Of a stretch of 64,000 bases of DNA, positions 45,435 to 54,026 are shown piece by piece. Made by a program: the position numbers and the translations under genes. Origin of the DNA: Trissonchulus latispiculum (lineage: Eukaryota > Nematoda > Enoplea > Enoplida > Ironidae); NCBI GenBank assembly GCA_030248195.1, contig JASAND010007853.1:27718-91717 (forward strand). The letters are read 5' to 3'. Positions within the stretch are counted from its first letter, which is position 1; the number at the start of each line of letters is the position of its first letter. The notes below the pieces were generated by a model. That model searched no databases, had not been told where the DNA came from, and saw only the letters and a program-made list of their open reading frames with translations.

Positions 45435-46170
45435 TACAGCAGACTATCCAACAAACAAACTGCACAATTTCCGAGTCAAACTTCCTCATCGTGTTGACCT
45501 CGAAGGCGAATGGGAGGTGGCACTTGTAGAGCTCGGATATCCTGTCACCTGGTTCAATGTAGGAAACAAGGATGATGCAAAACTTGGAGTGACAGTTGGT
45601 AAGAAGACATTCCACGGGCACATCCCACTAAACAACTATGAGTCAATATTTCAACTCTGTGATGCCATCAACTATACCCTTGAGCTAACAAAGAAGATCA
45701 ATTGTGAATTGGCCTACGATGAACTTCATAGACGTGTCGGACTTAAACCTACTACCCTAGATGAAGAACCAGACTTTAAGGCGTTACACTTTAGTAAACA
45801 ACTCAAGTATATGCTAGGATACTCTGACACAAAGGTCGTACCAAAGGAAAAGACAGTCTCACCACCTAGATACGCAGTGGCCGCTAATGCACCAGACCTG
45901 AGAGGCGGACTATATTCCCTCTTCATATACTGCGACGTGGTGGCACCGCAAATGATAGGAAACACCATTGCTCCCATCATTCGTGTTGTCAGTATCGAGG
46001 GTAAGCATAATGATACTGTTGATCGAATATACAATAATCCACACTATATACCAGTGCTAAGAAAGGAGTTTGATAGTATTGAAATACATATAAAGGATGA
46101 TCACGGTATGGCGGTAGACTTTGAGTACGGAAAGGTCTTTGCTAAGTTACACTTCCGAAAGCGAAGATGA
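45406..46170 (+). CDS. Penton-like minor capsid protein, copy 1
   Basis: 254 residues. It starts MDFYLYLPSN and contains FRVKLPHRVDLEGEWEVALV followed by ELGYPVTW. This block is characteristic of the single-jelly-roll penton of Polintons and adintoviruses. The C-terminal half has LFIYCDVVAPQMIGNT, PHYIPV and VDFEYGKVFAKLHF. It should form the pentameric vertices of an icosahedral capsid. Copy 2 follows with a 4-nt ATGA overlap and the same motif order, including the M-x-FYLY start, which supports both start codons. Confidence 0.9.
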   Translation: MDFYLYLPSNTADYPTNKLHNFRVKLPHRVDLEGEWEVALVELGYPVTWFNVGNKDDAKLGVTVGKKTFHGHIPLNNYESIFQLCDAINYTLELTKKINCELAYDELHRRVGLKPTTLDEEPDFKALHFSKQLKYMLGYSDTKVVPKEKTVSPPRYAVAANAPDLRGGLYSLFIYCDVVAPQMIGNTIAPIIRVVSIEGKHNDTVDRIYNNPHYIPVLRKEFDSIEIHIKDDHGMAVDFEYGKVFAKLHFRKRR

Positions 46171-46952
46171 GTTTCTACCTGTATGTGACCGGAAAGGACG
46201 GAACCTTTGAGAACCAGCTAGCTCACCCTCTGCATCTACATGGCAGGTGGTCCGTTGCAATGGTTGACTTTATCTATCCTCACACTTGGAAAGCCATTAA
46301 TTCTAATGCAGACACATTCATCATAGTCCTATTTGAGGCAGACGAGAGAGCAGTTAGTAATATACCCAGGCGGAGATACTATAACCTTCACGATCTGATA
46401 AATACCATCAACCTTACCATTCAGTCAATTCTTAATGAACGTCAGGAATCACCTCCTATACGTTTCGTCTATGATCAGGAAAAGGATCGAGTCTACCTAG
46501 ACTTATACGAAAATCCAGAACACCTTGAAAGACCCAACTTCGGGTTTATTCAATTTGCTCCTACCATTGTACGCATGCTTGGCTTTGACTCTCAGAAATT
46601 CACAGTAGAGGATGGCAGAGATGCCCTGAGGACAAAGAAATTCTACGCACAACGTCCACCCAGCCTTAACTTTCATTATCTTCAAGTCCATTGTGATATC
46701 GTGAAAGAACAACTGGTGGGCACAACTACCGGCAACCTGCTGGCAGTAGTAAAGGCGGGTGAAGAGTATGGGAATACCATCCAGTACTCTCCTGAACCTC
46801 ACTACGTCCCTGTGAATAAGCATGTGATCAATAGCATTAAAGTCCATATAAACAATCACATTGGCAGGAGTGTACATTTTGAGTATGGTAGTATAGTTAT
46901 CAAGTTACACTTCAAGAAAGATGAGGACCAGATATCATCCAGAAACCGTTGA
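46167..46952 (+). CDS. Penton-like minor capsid protein, copy 2 (paralogue)
   Basis: 261 residues. MSFYLYVTGK at the start, LHLHGRWSVAMVDFIYPHTW, then LQVHCDIVKEQLVGTT, PHYVPV and VHFEYGSIVIKLHF follow the same order as copy 1. The two proteins are clearly diverged, so the duplication is old. They could form mixed vertices, or one may be a vertex spike base. That is inference. The 3' end overlaps the next ORF by 32 nt in another frame. Confidence 0.88.
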   Translation: MSFYLYVTGKDGTFENQLAHPLHLHGRWSVAMVDFIYPHTWKAINSNADTFIIVLFEADERAVSNIPRRRYYNLHDLINTINLTIQSILNERQESPPIRFVYDQEKDRVYLDLYENPEHLERPNFGFIQFAPTIVRMLGFDSQKFTVEDGRDALRTKKFYAQRPPSLNFHYLQVHCDIVKEQLVGTTTGNLLAVVKAGEEYGNTIQYSPEPHYVPVNKHVINSIKVHINNHIGRSVHFEYGSIVIKLHFKKDEDQISSRNR

Positions 46953-47307
46953 AGACTGGCAACTGCACCTGATACAGAGAGGGTCTGGTTTCTACGCCGG
47001 CCAAAGGTATCAGCGAGGAGATGGCCTAGGCAGCCTCTTGAGAGGTATTGGACGCTTTATTTGGCCAGTAGTACGTCGTGTAGGTCTAGAGGCAGGCAGG
47101 CAGGCCTTTCAGACAGCCGGAGATGTGGCTCGTGATTACTTGAATAGAGGTGAAGATCCAAAGGAAGCACTCAAACGACATGGGAAGGCAGCCATTGGAC
47201 GCCTGCTGGAGAACAGTGGAAAGGCAATACAGCAAGGGGAAGGCATTGGAAGCAGACCACATAGACGCAAAGTTAAGAGATTGAAGCGCGATATTTACAG
47301 CCCATAA
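46921..47307 (+). CDS. Glycine-rich, basic virion-type protein (pVI/melittin-like)
   Basis: 128 residues. RGSGFYAGQRYQRGDGLGS is followed by an amphipathic helix (LLRGIGRFIWPVVRRVGLEA), a DYLNRGEDPKEALKRHG helix and a basic tail (RPHRRKVKRLKR). This layout recurs just before the major capsid gene in adintoviruses and has been likened to membrane-lytic proteins such as adenovirus pVI. The GxG stretches could be adenain cleavage sites. The function is inferred from position and composition only. Confidence 0.72.
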   Translation: MRTRYHPETVEDWQLHLIQRGSGFYAGQRYQRGDGLGSLLRGIGRFIWPVVRRVGLEAGRQAFQTAGDVARDYLNRGEDPKEALKRHGKAAIGRLLENSGKAIQQGEGIGSRPHRRKVKRLKRDIYSP

Positions 47308-47352
47308 AAACCCGCCCTATGTAATACCAATTATATACTAATAATTATTTCA

Positions 47353-48672
47353 ATGGCTAAGCAAGTAGATGAACGGTCTATGCCGGGCTTCAAGTCCGAA
47401 ATGGATCTCTTCTCGCTACCTCCAACTCAGGTCAGTGTGGAGAGTGGCTACATGGCAGAAATTTATCCCCTAAATCCTGTAACCAGTAATGGTCCATACC
47501 TATTCCTCGTACCAAAGGATTCTTATATGCTTGACCTGAACCGGAACTACCTTTACCTAAAGCTACGGATAACTGATAGTGATGGAAAGGCAGTAGCAAA
47601 GGCAGCCGACGGAAGTATCTCAGTGGCACCCATCAATATGCTAGCAAAGTCATTCATTAGACGATTAGTGGTCAAACTATCCGACAAGGAAATTTACAAC
47701 AGTGGAGACCTTTATCACTATGGAGCGTACCTGGAGACTATCGCCAACTTTGGGAAAGAAGCAAAGACGTCTCACCTACAGAGTAACCTATTTGCAAAGG
47801 ATAGTGATTTCAACGATATCTCCACTACTGCAGCTAAGCATCGGGGTATACCATTTACGGATGGCCGGTATGTAGTAGTGGCAGGACCCCTTCATTGCGA
47901 CCTCTTCAAGCAAGACCGATACCTCCTGAGTGAATGCCAGTTGAGTCTGGAATTACACCGTAACAGTGACGACATCCTCCTCCAGTCAGCAACCAGTGGA
48001 TACAAACTTTTAGTCGACGATATACGTTGGTATGTGTGGAAAGTCAGACCACAAGACTCTCTCACCATGGCAATTGAGGGTGTACTAAGAGACCATGAGA
48101 CAGCCAAGTATCCAATCAGGAGGACTAAACTGGTGACAAGGCATATCGCTCCTGGTGTGCAGACTGTTGTTGAGAATTCCATATTCACCGGTCAACTCCC
48201 ACGTAGAGTCCTAGTGGCAATGGTCAAGTCAGAGGCATTCAATGGAAGTCAGAAGCATAATCCCCTCGAGTTCCAACACTGTAATGTCAGTGAGATTGCC
48301 CTAAAGTATGGTGATGAGTTTGTCCCAAAGCAGCCAATGAAGATGGCATGGGATAAGTTCCAGTATACGATGCCCTTCATATACCTCTACGAAGGCAACG
48401 ATATGGCAGGATCCACCAAGGGAGCAGACATTTCCTACGAAGACTTTGCCAAGGGATACACTATTTTTGCCTTTGACCTGACACCAGACAATATTGATAC
48501 AGGGGCAATGCAACTGATCAAGGAAGGTGATGTGTCACTGAGGATGCAACTTGAGAAGGCCCTACCAGCCGCCACTTATCCCCAGGGTGTAGAAATCATT
48601 ATATACGGAGAATTTGATAATCTCATATCAATAGACTATAATCGGACACCATTCTTTGACTACGCACTATGA
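47353..48672 (+). CDS. Major capsid protein (double jelly-roll, hexon-like)
   Basis: 439 residues, the usual length for this family. The N-terminus (MPGFKSEMDLFSLPPTQVSV) and the blocks PYLFLVPKDSYMLDLNRNYL, IRRLVVKLSDKEIYNSGD and YHYGAYLETIANFG match the adintovirus/Polinton capsid family, often labelled F54H12.2-like in animal genomes. It should assemble as pseudo-hexameric trimers. CATAAAAA (47303-47310) lies 43 nt upstream. The stop overlaps the protease start as ATGA, so the two are probably translated from one message. Confidence 0.92.
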   Translation: MAKQVDERSMPGFKSEMDLFSLPPTQVSVESGYMAEIYPLNPVTSNGPYLFLVPKDSYMLDLNRNYLYLKLRITDSDGKAVAKAADGSISVAPINMLAKSFIRRLVVKLSDKEIYNSGDLYHYGAYLETIANFGKEAKTSHLQSNLFAKDSDFNDISTTAAKHRGIPFTDGRYVVVAGPLHCDLFKQDRYLLSECQLSLELHRNSDDILLQSATSGYKLLVDDIRWYVWKVRPQDSLTMAIEGVLRDHETAKYPIRRTKLVTRHIAPGVQTVVENSIFTGQLPRRVLVAMVKSEAFNGSQKHNPLEFQHCNVSEIALKYGDEFVPKQPMKMAWDKFQYTMPFIYLYEGNDMAGSTKGADISYEDFAKGYTIFAFDLTPDNIDTGAMQLIKEGDVSLRMQLEKALPAATYPQGVEIIIYGEFDNLISIDYNRTPFFDYAL

Positions 48673-49133
48673 ATACCCGTGAGATCCTTGAGACTTTAAG
48701 GAAAGATTGCAAAGTTCCTCTCCTAGGAGTATTTCCCAGTGATAAGCTACCACGGTACCGCCCAGGATGTCTTGTTGCTAACACTGAGGCATCCGGTGAG
48801 GCTGGAGAACACTGGGTTGCAATGTGGCTAGAGGATAACAGGGTAGAATATTTTGACAGCTACGGACTACCTCCTCTCCTCTTCATGTCATACATTGGCA
48901 GGAGGGAACTACAGTATAATCGCATTCAGTTGCAAGATTTCACTACTGATGTATGTGGGGAGTACTGTATATACTTCCTTCACCACAGGTCCCGAGGAAG
49001 ATCAATGGACTCAATTGTCAACTATCTGAGGCGAAGAAGTGACACTAATGATAACATTGTCAAGACCTTTGTTGATCGGGTGACACTAGAACCCACACCT
49101 TACTGCCAGAAATCCCATAAAAAGTCTGCGTGA
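48669..49133 (+). CDS. Adenain-type cysteine protease (capsid maturation)
   Basis: 154 residues. The catalytic set is H48 (GEHWVAMW), D63 (VEYFDSYG), Q89 (RIQLQD) and C96 (DVCGEYCIYFLHH). The Gln-to-Cys spacing of 7 and the CGxxC pattern are the same as in adenovirus protease. It would cleave capsid and core precursors during particle maturation. A CATAAAAA at 49116-49123 within its 3' end may act as promoter for the next gene. Confidence 0.93.
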   Translation: MNTREILETLRKDCKVPLLGVFPSDKLPRYRPGCLVANTEASGEAGEHWVAMWLEDNRVEYFDSYGLPPLLFMSYIGRRELQYNRIQLQDFTTDVCGEYCIYFLHHRSRGRSMDSIVNYLRRRSDTNDNIVKTFVDRVTLEPTPYCQKSHKKSA

Positions 49134-49167
49134 AGTTTACAGGGATATTATATATACATAAGTTATA

Positions 49168-49506
49168 ATGTTACTACTACTGAGCCTAATCGCTATAGTG
49201 TCTTCTGTAGACATTACAGAGACCGACAATGGTATTCAACTATCTCATGGCAATGTTACCACCGTGTTAGAAAGTGATCACCTATACCACCGACTAGAGG
49301 ACTGCAGTTTACACCTGTGTCGCGAGGGTGATCTAAGTCATAGATCCAGTGCCTGTCACTACATTGAATGGGATCAATGTTGGGAGTACTGTTATGACAC
49401 TGACAGACGCCTTCAGTCTATCCACGATAAGATGACTGGCTTTAAGATTGCCAACACCACAGAACTTGAATACCTACGTGGTGCCCTAAGTGAATACTAC
49501 TACTAA
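49168..49506 (+). CDS. Small secreted cysteine-rich protein
   Basis: 112 residues with a typical signal peptide (MLLLLSLIAIVSSVD, cleavage near residue 14). The mature part has six cysteines, including CSLHLC, SACHYIEWDQCWEYC, and NVT and NTT glycosylation sequons. It is unrelated by eye to the 149-residue membrane protein. No family is recognised. It could be an envelope, receptor-decoy or attachment factor, but nothing in the sequence decides this. Confidence 0.65.
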   Translation: MLLLLSLIAIVSSVDITETDNGIQLSHGNVTTVLESDHLYHRLEDCSLHLCREGDLSHRSSACHYIEWDQCWEYCYDTDRRLQSIHDKMTGFKIANTTELEYLRGALSEYYY

Positions 49507-49754
49507 GTATTTTGTCTAATGTAATGTCTTGTACATTTCGTGTAACTTTATGAAAAATCTAAATTTATAAAAGCAGCCTTTTGTAATATCACAATTTTTA
49601 AATGTCAGCTTTTTTTAAATGTACTGCTAACTTCATGATTACCGGTAAGTGTAAACTAATTTGTTTGTTGTTTGTTGCTTCATGAAATTCAAATTTTCGT
49701 GGTAATAAGAAGGGTATCACATATGTTATTCAGTTCAGTTATTCAGTATTGATA
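49507..49754 (+). promoter_or_regulatory. Upstream region of PolB with TATAAAAG
   Basis: This is the largest gap in the right gene cluster. TATAAAAG at 49566-49573 lies about 180 nt before the PolB ATG. It is the best candidate for a promoter of the replication gene. No start-site evidence is available. Confidence 0.5.
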
Positions 49755-52700
49755 ATGACTTTGCAGCGTCAAGCGGCGTCCTTACGTGGGTACTATCGGT
49801 GGTACCGCATAACACCCGAAGAGTCAACCAATGATCCTAAAGAATTCCTATTGGACTGCACCGAAGCTATTCAGAGCCTCATTGGTGACCGAGCCTTGAA
49901 GATGCAATTGAGACTGCATATTTTATTCATCAACGAGATTACAAATGAAACGATGAGCAGCTATTTTGCCAGCAAACAGACTATCATTATTCCCGGAGAA
50001 GATGTGCCTATGAACTCTATGATTAACCGCATCCTCACCAATATCGAAGAATTCCAACGCAATGGATCAGGATGGGTGATCGATCATGTGCGATACCTGG
50101 ATATTCACCTGGCCAAATACCGTCCACTATATGGATCAACATACGTACCTCTACCGAAGAAACTCCAGGACAAAACAGCAATCATCAATCCGAAGAATAC
50201 TGACAATAGATGCTTCATGTGGAGTATCCTGGCAGGTCTCCATCCAATGAAGACAAATGCTAATAGAGTTTTCAAATATCAACAATTTGTGGATGAACTG
50301 AACTTTGAAGGATTGGAGTTCCCAATGAAACTGACTGATATCCCGAAGTTTGAACGACAGAATGATGTCTCCGTCAATGTCTATGGATACGACAGATCAG
50401 TCCACATCCTATACCTATCCAGAACCAAACGAGAGAAGCATCTTCATCTACTCCTACTGGATAATCGGCACTATTGCCTAATCAAGAATCTTGGAAGACT
50501 CCTGCATGATCAACGGAAGGACAGACACAGAAAATACTTTTGTAATCATTGCCTGTTTCCATTTCCAACAGAAGAAAAGTGTAACAATCACCAGAAACTT
50601 TGTAGTACTGATAATTTACAGATAACAGTAATGCCATCGTCAACTAAACTAAAATTTCAGAATGATCATAGACGTTTAATGCGACCTTATGTGATTTATG
50701 CAGATTTTGAGTGTTTACTGGAGAAGATAGATACTTGTCAACCCAACCCGTATTCCTCCTATACGAATAGGTATGAGAGTCATAGGCCATGTGCATTTGG
50801 GTTAGTAGATGTGCTCCAGTGTTGTGAGGGGATGCCTGTTGTCCGAGGTGAACCATTGATTTACCGTGGGGAGGACGCAGTGCAACAATTCCTTAGAGCC
50901 ATCCTACTGAAAGGCAAACAATATCAGGAACGATTGAATAAATACCCACGATTACCTAAGCGACTCCTTCAGCATGGCACTGAATGTCACCTGTGTTATG
51001 GCACGATTGCAGATGGGGAATCAACCCGAGACCATTGTCACATTTGTGGCACCTTTAGGGGGTATGCCCATAGGCGGTGTAACCTTAAGTATAAACTGGG
51101 TCGGACGGTAACTGTAATGTTCCATAACCTGAGACGATACGACGGACACCTAATTATGCAAGAGATTGGGAAGATTAGCAAAGAGTTTAAGTTAGACATC
51201 ACCTGTGTACCGAAGGGATTAGAAGACTACCTTTGCTTTGAACTGAATGTCGAACAGGAGTGGCGTATTAGATTCATCGATAGTTACCAGTTCCTGAATA
51301 GATCGTTGGATACACTGGCAGACGGACTGACTGATGAAGACTTTACATTCACATCTAGTGTCTACGGAGATAAGCTTTCACTGATGAGAAGAAAGGGAGT
51401 TTACCCATATGAGTACATGGACTCGTGGGATAGATTTAGTGAGACTCAGTTACCACCCATTGAAGCCTTCCACAGCACACTAACTGATAGCGACATTGAC
51501 ATCCGAGACTACGAGCATGCAAAGACTGTGTGGAATGAGCTAGGTATAGAGAATATGGGACAGTATCATGATGAATACTTGAGAACAGATGTCCTACTAT
51601 TGGCAGATGTGGTAGAGAACTTTCGCAAGACTAGTCTGAAAACGTATGGCTTAGATCCTTGCCACTACTGTACTCTACCTTCATTTGCCTGGGACGCCTG
51701 CCTCAAGTATACTGGACAGGAGTTAGATCTTTTGACTGATCCAGATATGTACAAGTTTTTTGAAGATGGTATAAGAGGTGGGGTGGCAATGGTTGCCCAA
51801 CGGTACGCAAAGGCCAATAACCCACTGCTCGATGGGTATGATCCCAAGCAGCCAACCTCTTATATCACCTACGTGGACATGAACAATCTATATGGTTGGT
51901 CAATGGTCCAGAAACTCCCTGTGCGCAACTTTAGGTGGATGGTCAACTTGGAGCAATGGAGAGACGTTCCATGTATCCTTGAGGTTGACCTTGACTACCC
52001 ACAGCATCTACACAACGCTCACAATGACTACCCACTTGCACCCGAGAGAATTACCATCACTGAGCAGATGATATCGCCATACAGTAAGGAGCAAGGAGGG
52101 TACATGCGGTGTGAGAAGTTAGTACCTAACTTACGCAATAAGACTCATTACATCGTGCACAAGCATACCCTGGAGCAATACATAGATCATGGCTTAGTGA
52201 TTAGGAAGATACATAGAGGGGTGACCTTTGAGGAGGAGGAGTGGATGAAGCCTTACATTGAGTTGAATATGGTTAAGAGGGCAGCGGCGAAAAGTAAGTT
52301 TGAAGAAGACCTTTACAAACTGATGAACAATGCGGTATTCGGGAAAACGATGGAGAACGTCCGCAACCATGTAGATGTTAGACTAGTCACGTGCCCGGAG
52401 AAGTTTGAGAAGTTAGTTGCAAACCCTAGGTACAAGGCATGTGAGGCATTTTCAGAAGACCTGGTAGCAGTGCAGATGCAGAAACGTACAGTCAAGCTAT
52501 GTAAACCCGTATATGTAGGATTCACTGTACTTGAACTATCAAAATACCTCATGTACAACTTTCACTACAACTACATGAGGCAGAAGTATGGTGACAGGGT
52601 TAGCTTACTGTACACAGACACGGACAGCTTTTGCTACCATGTGACAACCCCTGATATTTACCAGGATATGAGAGAGGACATTAACCTATTCGATACCAGT

Positions 52701-53078
52701 AACTACCCTAAGGACCACCCACTTTATAGCAGTACTAACAAGAAGGTGATAGGAAAGATGAAGGATGAAGTAAAGGGTAAGCCAATAAGCGAGTTTGTAG
52801 GGTTAAGGGCAAAGATGTACAGCATCAAGTGTGAAGGTGATGATAAGACAGCGGCAAAGGGACTTAATAGGTCAGTTAGACTAAGGCACGAAGATTATAA
52901 GCGAATATTAATGCAGGGAGGTAGAACCCGACATATCATGAGCAGTATAGATAGAAGAGGTCATCAACTGACTACAGTGCAGCGGTGTAAGGTAGGATTA
53001 AGCGCCTATGATGACAAACGTTATATACTTGACGATGGTATCCATTCATTTGCATATGGGCATGTATTGATTGAATAA
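49755..53078 (+). CDS. Protein-primed DNA polymerase B (Polinton type)
   Basis: 1107 residues from the first ATG at 49755. The N-terminal region has C153 in NRCFMWSILAG and H239 in NRHYCLI, a Cys-His pair like that of OTU/papain-type proteases. A zinc-finger-like C-x2-C from C263 follows. Exonuclease motifs are YADFECLL (D317, E319), HNLRRYDGHLI (from H457) and YLRTDVLLLADV (Y608, D612). Between Exo I and Exo II, about 411-450, sits a CHLC plus DHCHICG with RGYAHRRCN unit typical of endonuclease-VII-like zinc folds. Polymerase motifs are DMNNLYGWSM (D708), KLMNNAVFGK (from K855) and YTDTDSF (D955, D957). It replicates the linear genome from a terminal protein. No break is seen. Confidence 0.95.
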   Translation: MTLQRQAASLRGYYRWYRITPEESTNDPKEFLLDCTEAIQSLIGDRALKMQLRLHILFINEITNETMSSYFASKQTIIIPGEDVPMNSMINRILTNIEEFQRNGSGWVIDHVRYLDIHLAKYRPLYGSTYVPLPKKLQDKTAIINPKNTDNRCFMWSILAGLHPMKTNANRVFKYQQFVDELNFEGLEFPMKLTDIPKFERQNDVSVNVYGYDRSVHILYLSRTKREKHLHLLLLDNRHYCLIKNLGRLLHDQRKDRHRKYFCNHCLFPFPTEEKCNNHQKLCSTDNLQITVMPSSTKLKFQNDHRRLMRPYVIYADFECLLEKIDTCQPNPYSSYTNRYESHRPCAFGLVDVLQCCEGMPVVRGEPLIYRGEDAVQQFLRAILLKGKQYQERLNKYPRLPKRLLQHGTECHLCYGTIADGESTRDHCHICGTFRGYAHRRCNLKYKLGRTVTVMFHNLRRYDGHLIMQEIGKISKEFKLDITCVPKGLEDYLCFELNVEQEWRIRFIDSYQFLNRSLDTLADGLTDEDFTFTSSVYGDKLSLMRRKGVYPYEYMDSWDRFSETQLPPIEAFHSTLTDSDIDIRDYEHAKTVWNELGIENMGQYHDEYLRTDVLLLADVVENFRKTSLKTYGLDPCHYCTLPSFAWDACLKYTGQELDLLTDPDMYKFFEDGIRGGVAMVAQRYAKANNPLLDGYDPKQPTSYITYVDMNNLYGWSMVQKLPVRNFRWMVNLEQWRDVPCILEVDLDYPQHLHNAHNDYPLAPERITITEQMISPYSKEQGGYMRCEKLVPNLRNKTHYIVHKHTLEQYIDHGLVIRKIHRGVTFEEEEWMKPYIELNMVKRAAAKSKFEEDLYKLMNNAVFGKTMENVRNHVDVRLVTCPEKFEKLVANPRYKACEAFSEDLVAVQMQKRTVKLCKPVYVGFTVLELSKYLMYNFHYNYMRQKYGDRVSLLYTDTDSFCYHVTTPDIYQDMREDINLFDTSNYPKDHPLYSSTNKKVIGKMKDEVKGKPISEFVGLRAKMYSIKCEGDDKTAAKGLNRSVRLRHEDYKRILMQGGRTRHIMSSIDRRGHQLTTVQRCKVGLSAYDDKRYILDDGIHSFAYGHVLIE

Positions 53079-53134
53079 CTAATTGAATTAAATTACACTT
53101 GTATTGATGAAGTATTGTATGCATATGCTTGTTA

Positions 53135-53140
53135 AATAAA
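53135..53140 (+). terminator. Polyadenylation signal AATAAA after PolB
   Basis: AATAAATAAAG follows the PolB stop by 57 nt and ends just before the right terminal repeat. Confidence 0.6.
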
Positions 53141-53175
53141 TAAAGTTATGTTGTGTTACTGAGCGGTCATTTGTC

Positions 53176-53375
53176 CTCTCCTATACTACTACGGATTTTA
53201 AGGCTAGTTAGAATTTCAAGGTCATAGTTGTTACAATCCTTAGGCAGTAAAAAGCTATTTCAATTTAAGGCTAAGGGTATAGAATTCATTATAGCTACTA
53301 GTGTGTAAAAGCGCAAAGCCAGTAGAAGCCAGAACTATTAGCTAAGTGCGCTGGAACCTGGGTTTTTATACTACT
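53176..53375 (-). repeat. Polinton right terminal inverted repeat
   Basis: 200 bp, complement of 37941-38139, ending TATACTACT at 53375. It begins only 36 nt after the PolB polyadenylation signal, so almost no space is lost on this side. The left arm, by contrast, has 2.6 kb of noncoding sequence. Confidence 0.95.
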
Positions 53376-53504
53376 CACCTCTAGTGGGGAGATGTGTGGA
53401 AGGGATAATAAATTGGATAGTGATGAAATGGATGAAATATTTGAAAGGGAATGGATTGGTGTTGGGGTGTTATTTTTACTTCAGAACTGGCCACGAGCAG
53501 GCCA

Positions 53505-53702
53505 GAGTGGTACCCAGGTCCAATACAAACCACCATCTCAATAGCTTCATCCCATTCGCTACCCGCCTTTGGAACAGCCTGCCTGGGGACATTGTCTTGG
53601 AGATGGATCCCACCACCTTCCGACGCAGAATTCACCGCCACCTACTCAACAACAACTGATCAGCCATGGCTGTCTTCATCTTAAAGTATCTTAAAGTAAG
53701 TA
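53505..53702 (+). pseudogene. 3' end fragment of a CR1-like LINE
   Basis: The frame encodes NSFIPFATRLWNSLPGDIV and a helical RRRIHRHL end, then a stop. This is the same C-terminal block as in the LINE at 4049-6851, but a different family by sequence. ATCTTAAAGT occurs twice after the stop, like the simple-repeat tails of CR1-type elements. It lies inside the hAT-like element, right of the Polinton. Confidence 0.75.
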
Positions 53703-54026
53703 AAATTGCTCGGTAAACTGGATGCGATTTGAGCCATTTTTGGGCCTCTCCGCAGCGGTCAGGCGATCATTGGGCCTCTTGGGCTGCTCGGGTTACCCTC
53801 GGGCCGCTCGGGCCGCACTCGGGCCGTTCGGGCTCTTCGGGCCGCTCGGGCTCGGGCCGCTCGGGCCGTGAATCGGGCTTCGGGCTCGGGCCGTGAAGCG
53901 GGCCTCGGGCTTCGGGCCGGGCTCGGCCCGGGCCCGCCCGGCCCCCACCCCCGCCCGAGAAGGTTGGCTGGCCCGAGCCCGAGCCCGGCCCGAGAAATTT
54001 CTTAACGGCACAACCCTAGTTTAGGT

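Larger units (their letters stand above)
37941..53375 (+). mobile_element. Polinton/Maverick (adintovirus-like) provirus, apparently complete
   Basis: The element is 15,435 bp and is bounded by inverted repeats that start AGTAGTATAAAAACCC. It is flanked on both sides by CACCTC (37935-37940 and 53376-53381). Terminal AGT and a 6-bp duplication are the defining marks of Polintons. It encodes protein-primed PolB, DDE integrase with chromodomain, FtsK/HerA packaging ATPase, adenain-type protease, double-jelly-roll major capsid protein and penton-type minor capsid proteins, all with open frames. No stop or frameshift is visible in the core genes. The complete virion module suggests it can form particles, by analogy with adintoviruses. 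That is inference. Confidence 0.95.
36951..54018. mobile_element. hAT-like element split by a Polinton, 8-bp TSD GTTTAGGT
   Basis: The left end TAGGGTTGTGCC (36951) and the right end GGCACAACCCTA (to 54018) are inverted repeats. Each is flanked by the same 8 bp, GTTTAGGT (36943-36950 and 54019-54026). Both ends carry GGGCTCGGGCC-rich arms (36958-37190 and about 53760-54000). Neither arm has a partner end of its own nearby. The best reading is one element of about 1.6 kb into which the 15.4-kb Polinton inserted. A LINE 3' fragment (53505-53702) is also inside. No hAT transposase is seen, so it was non-autonomous. Confidence 0.82.
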
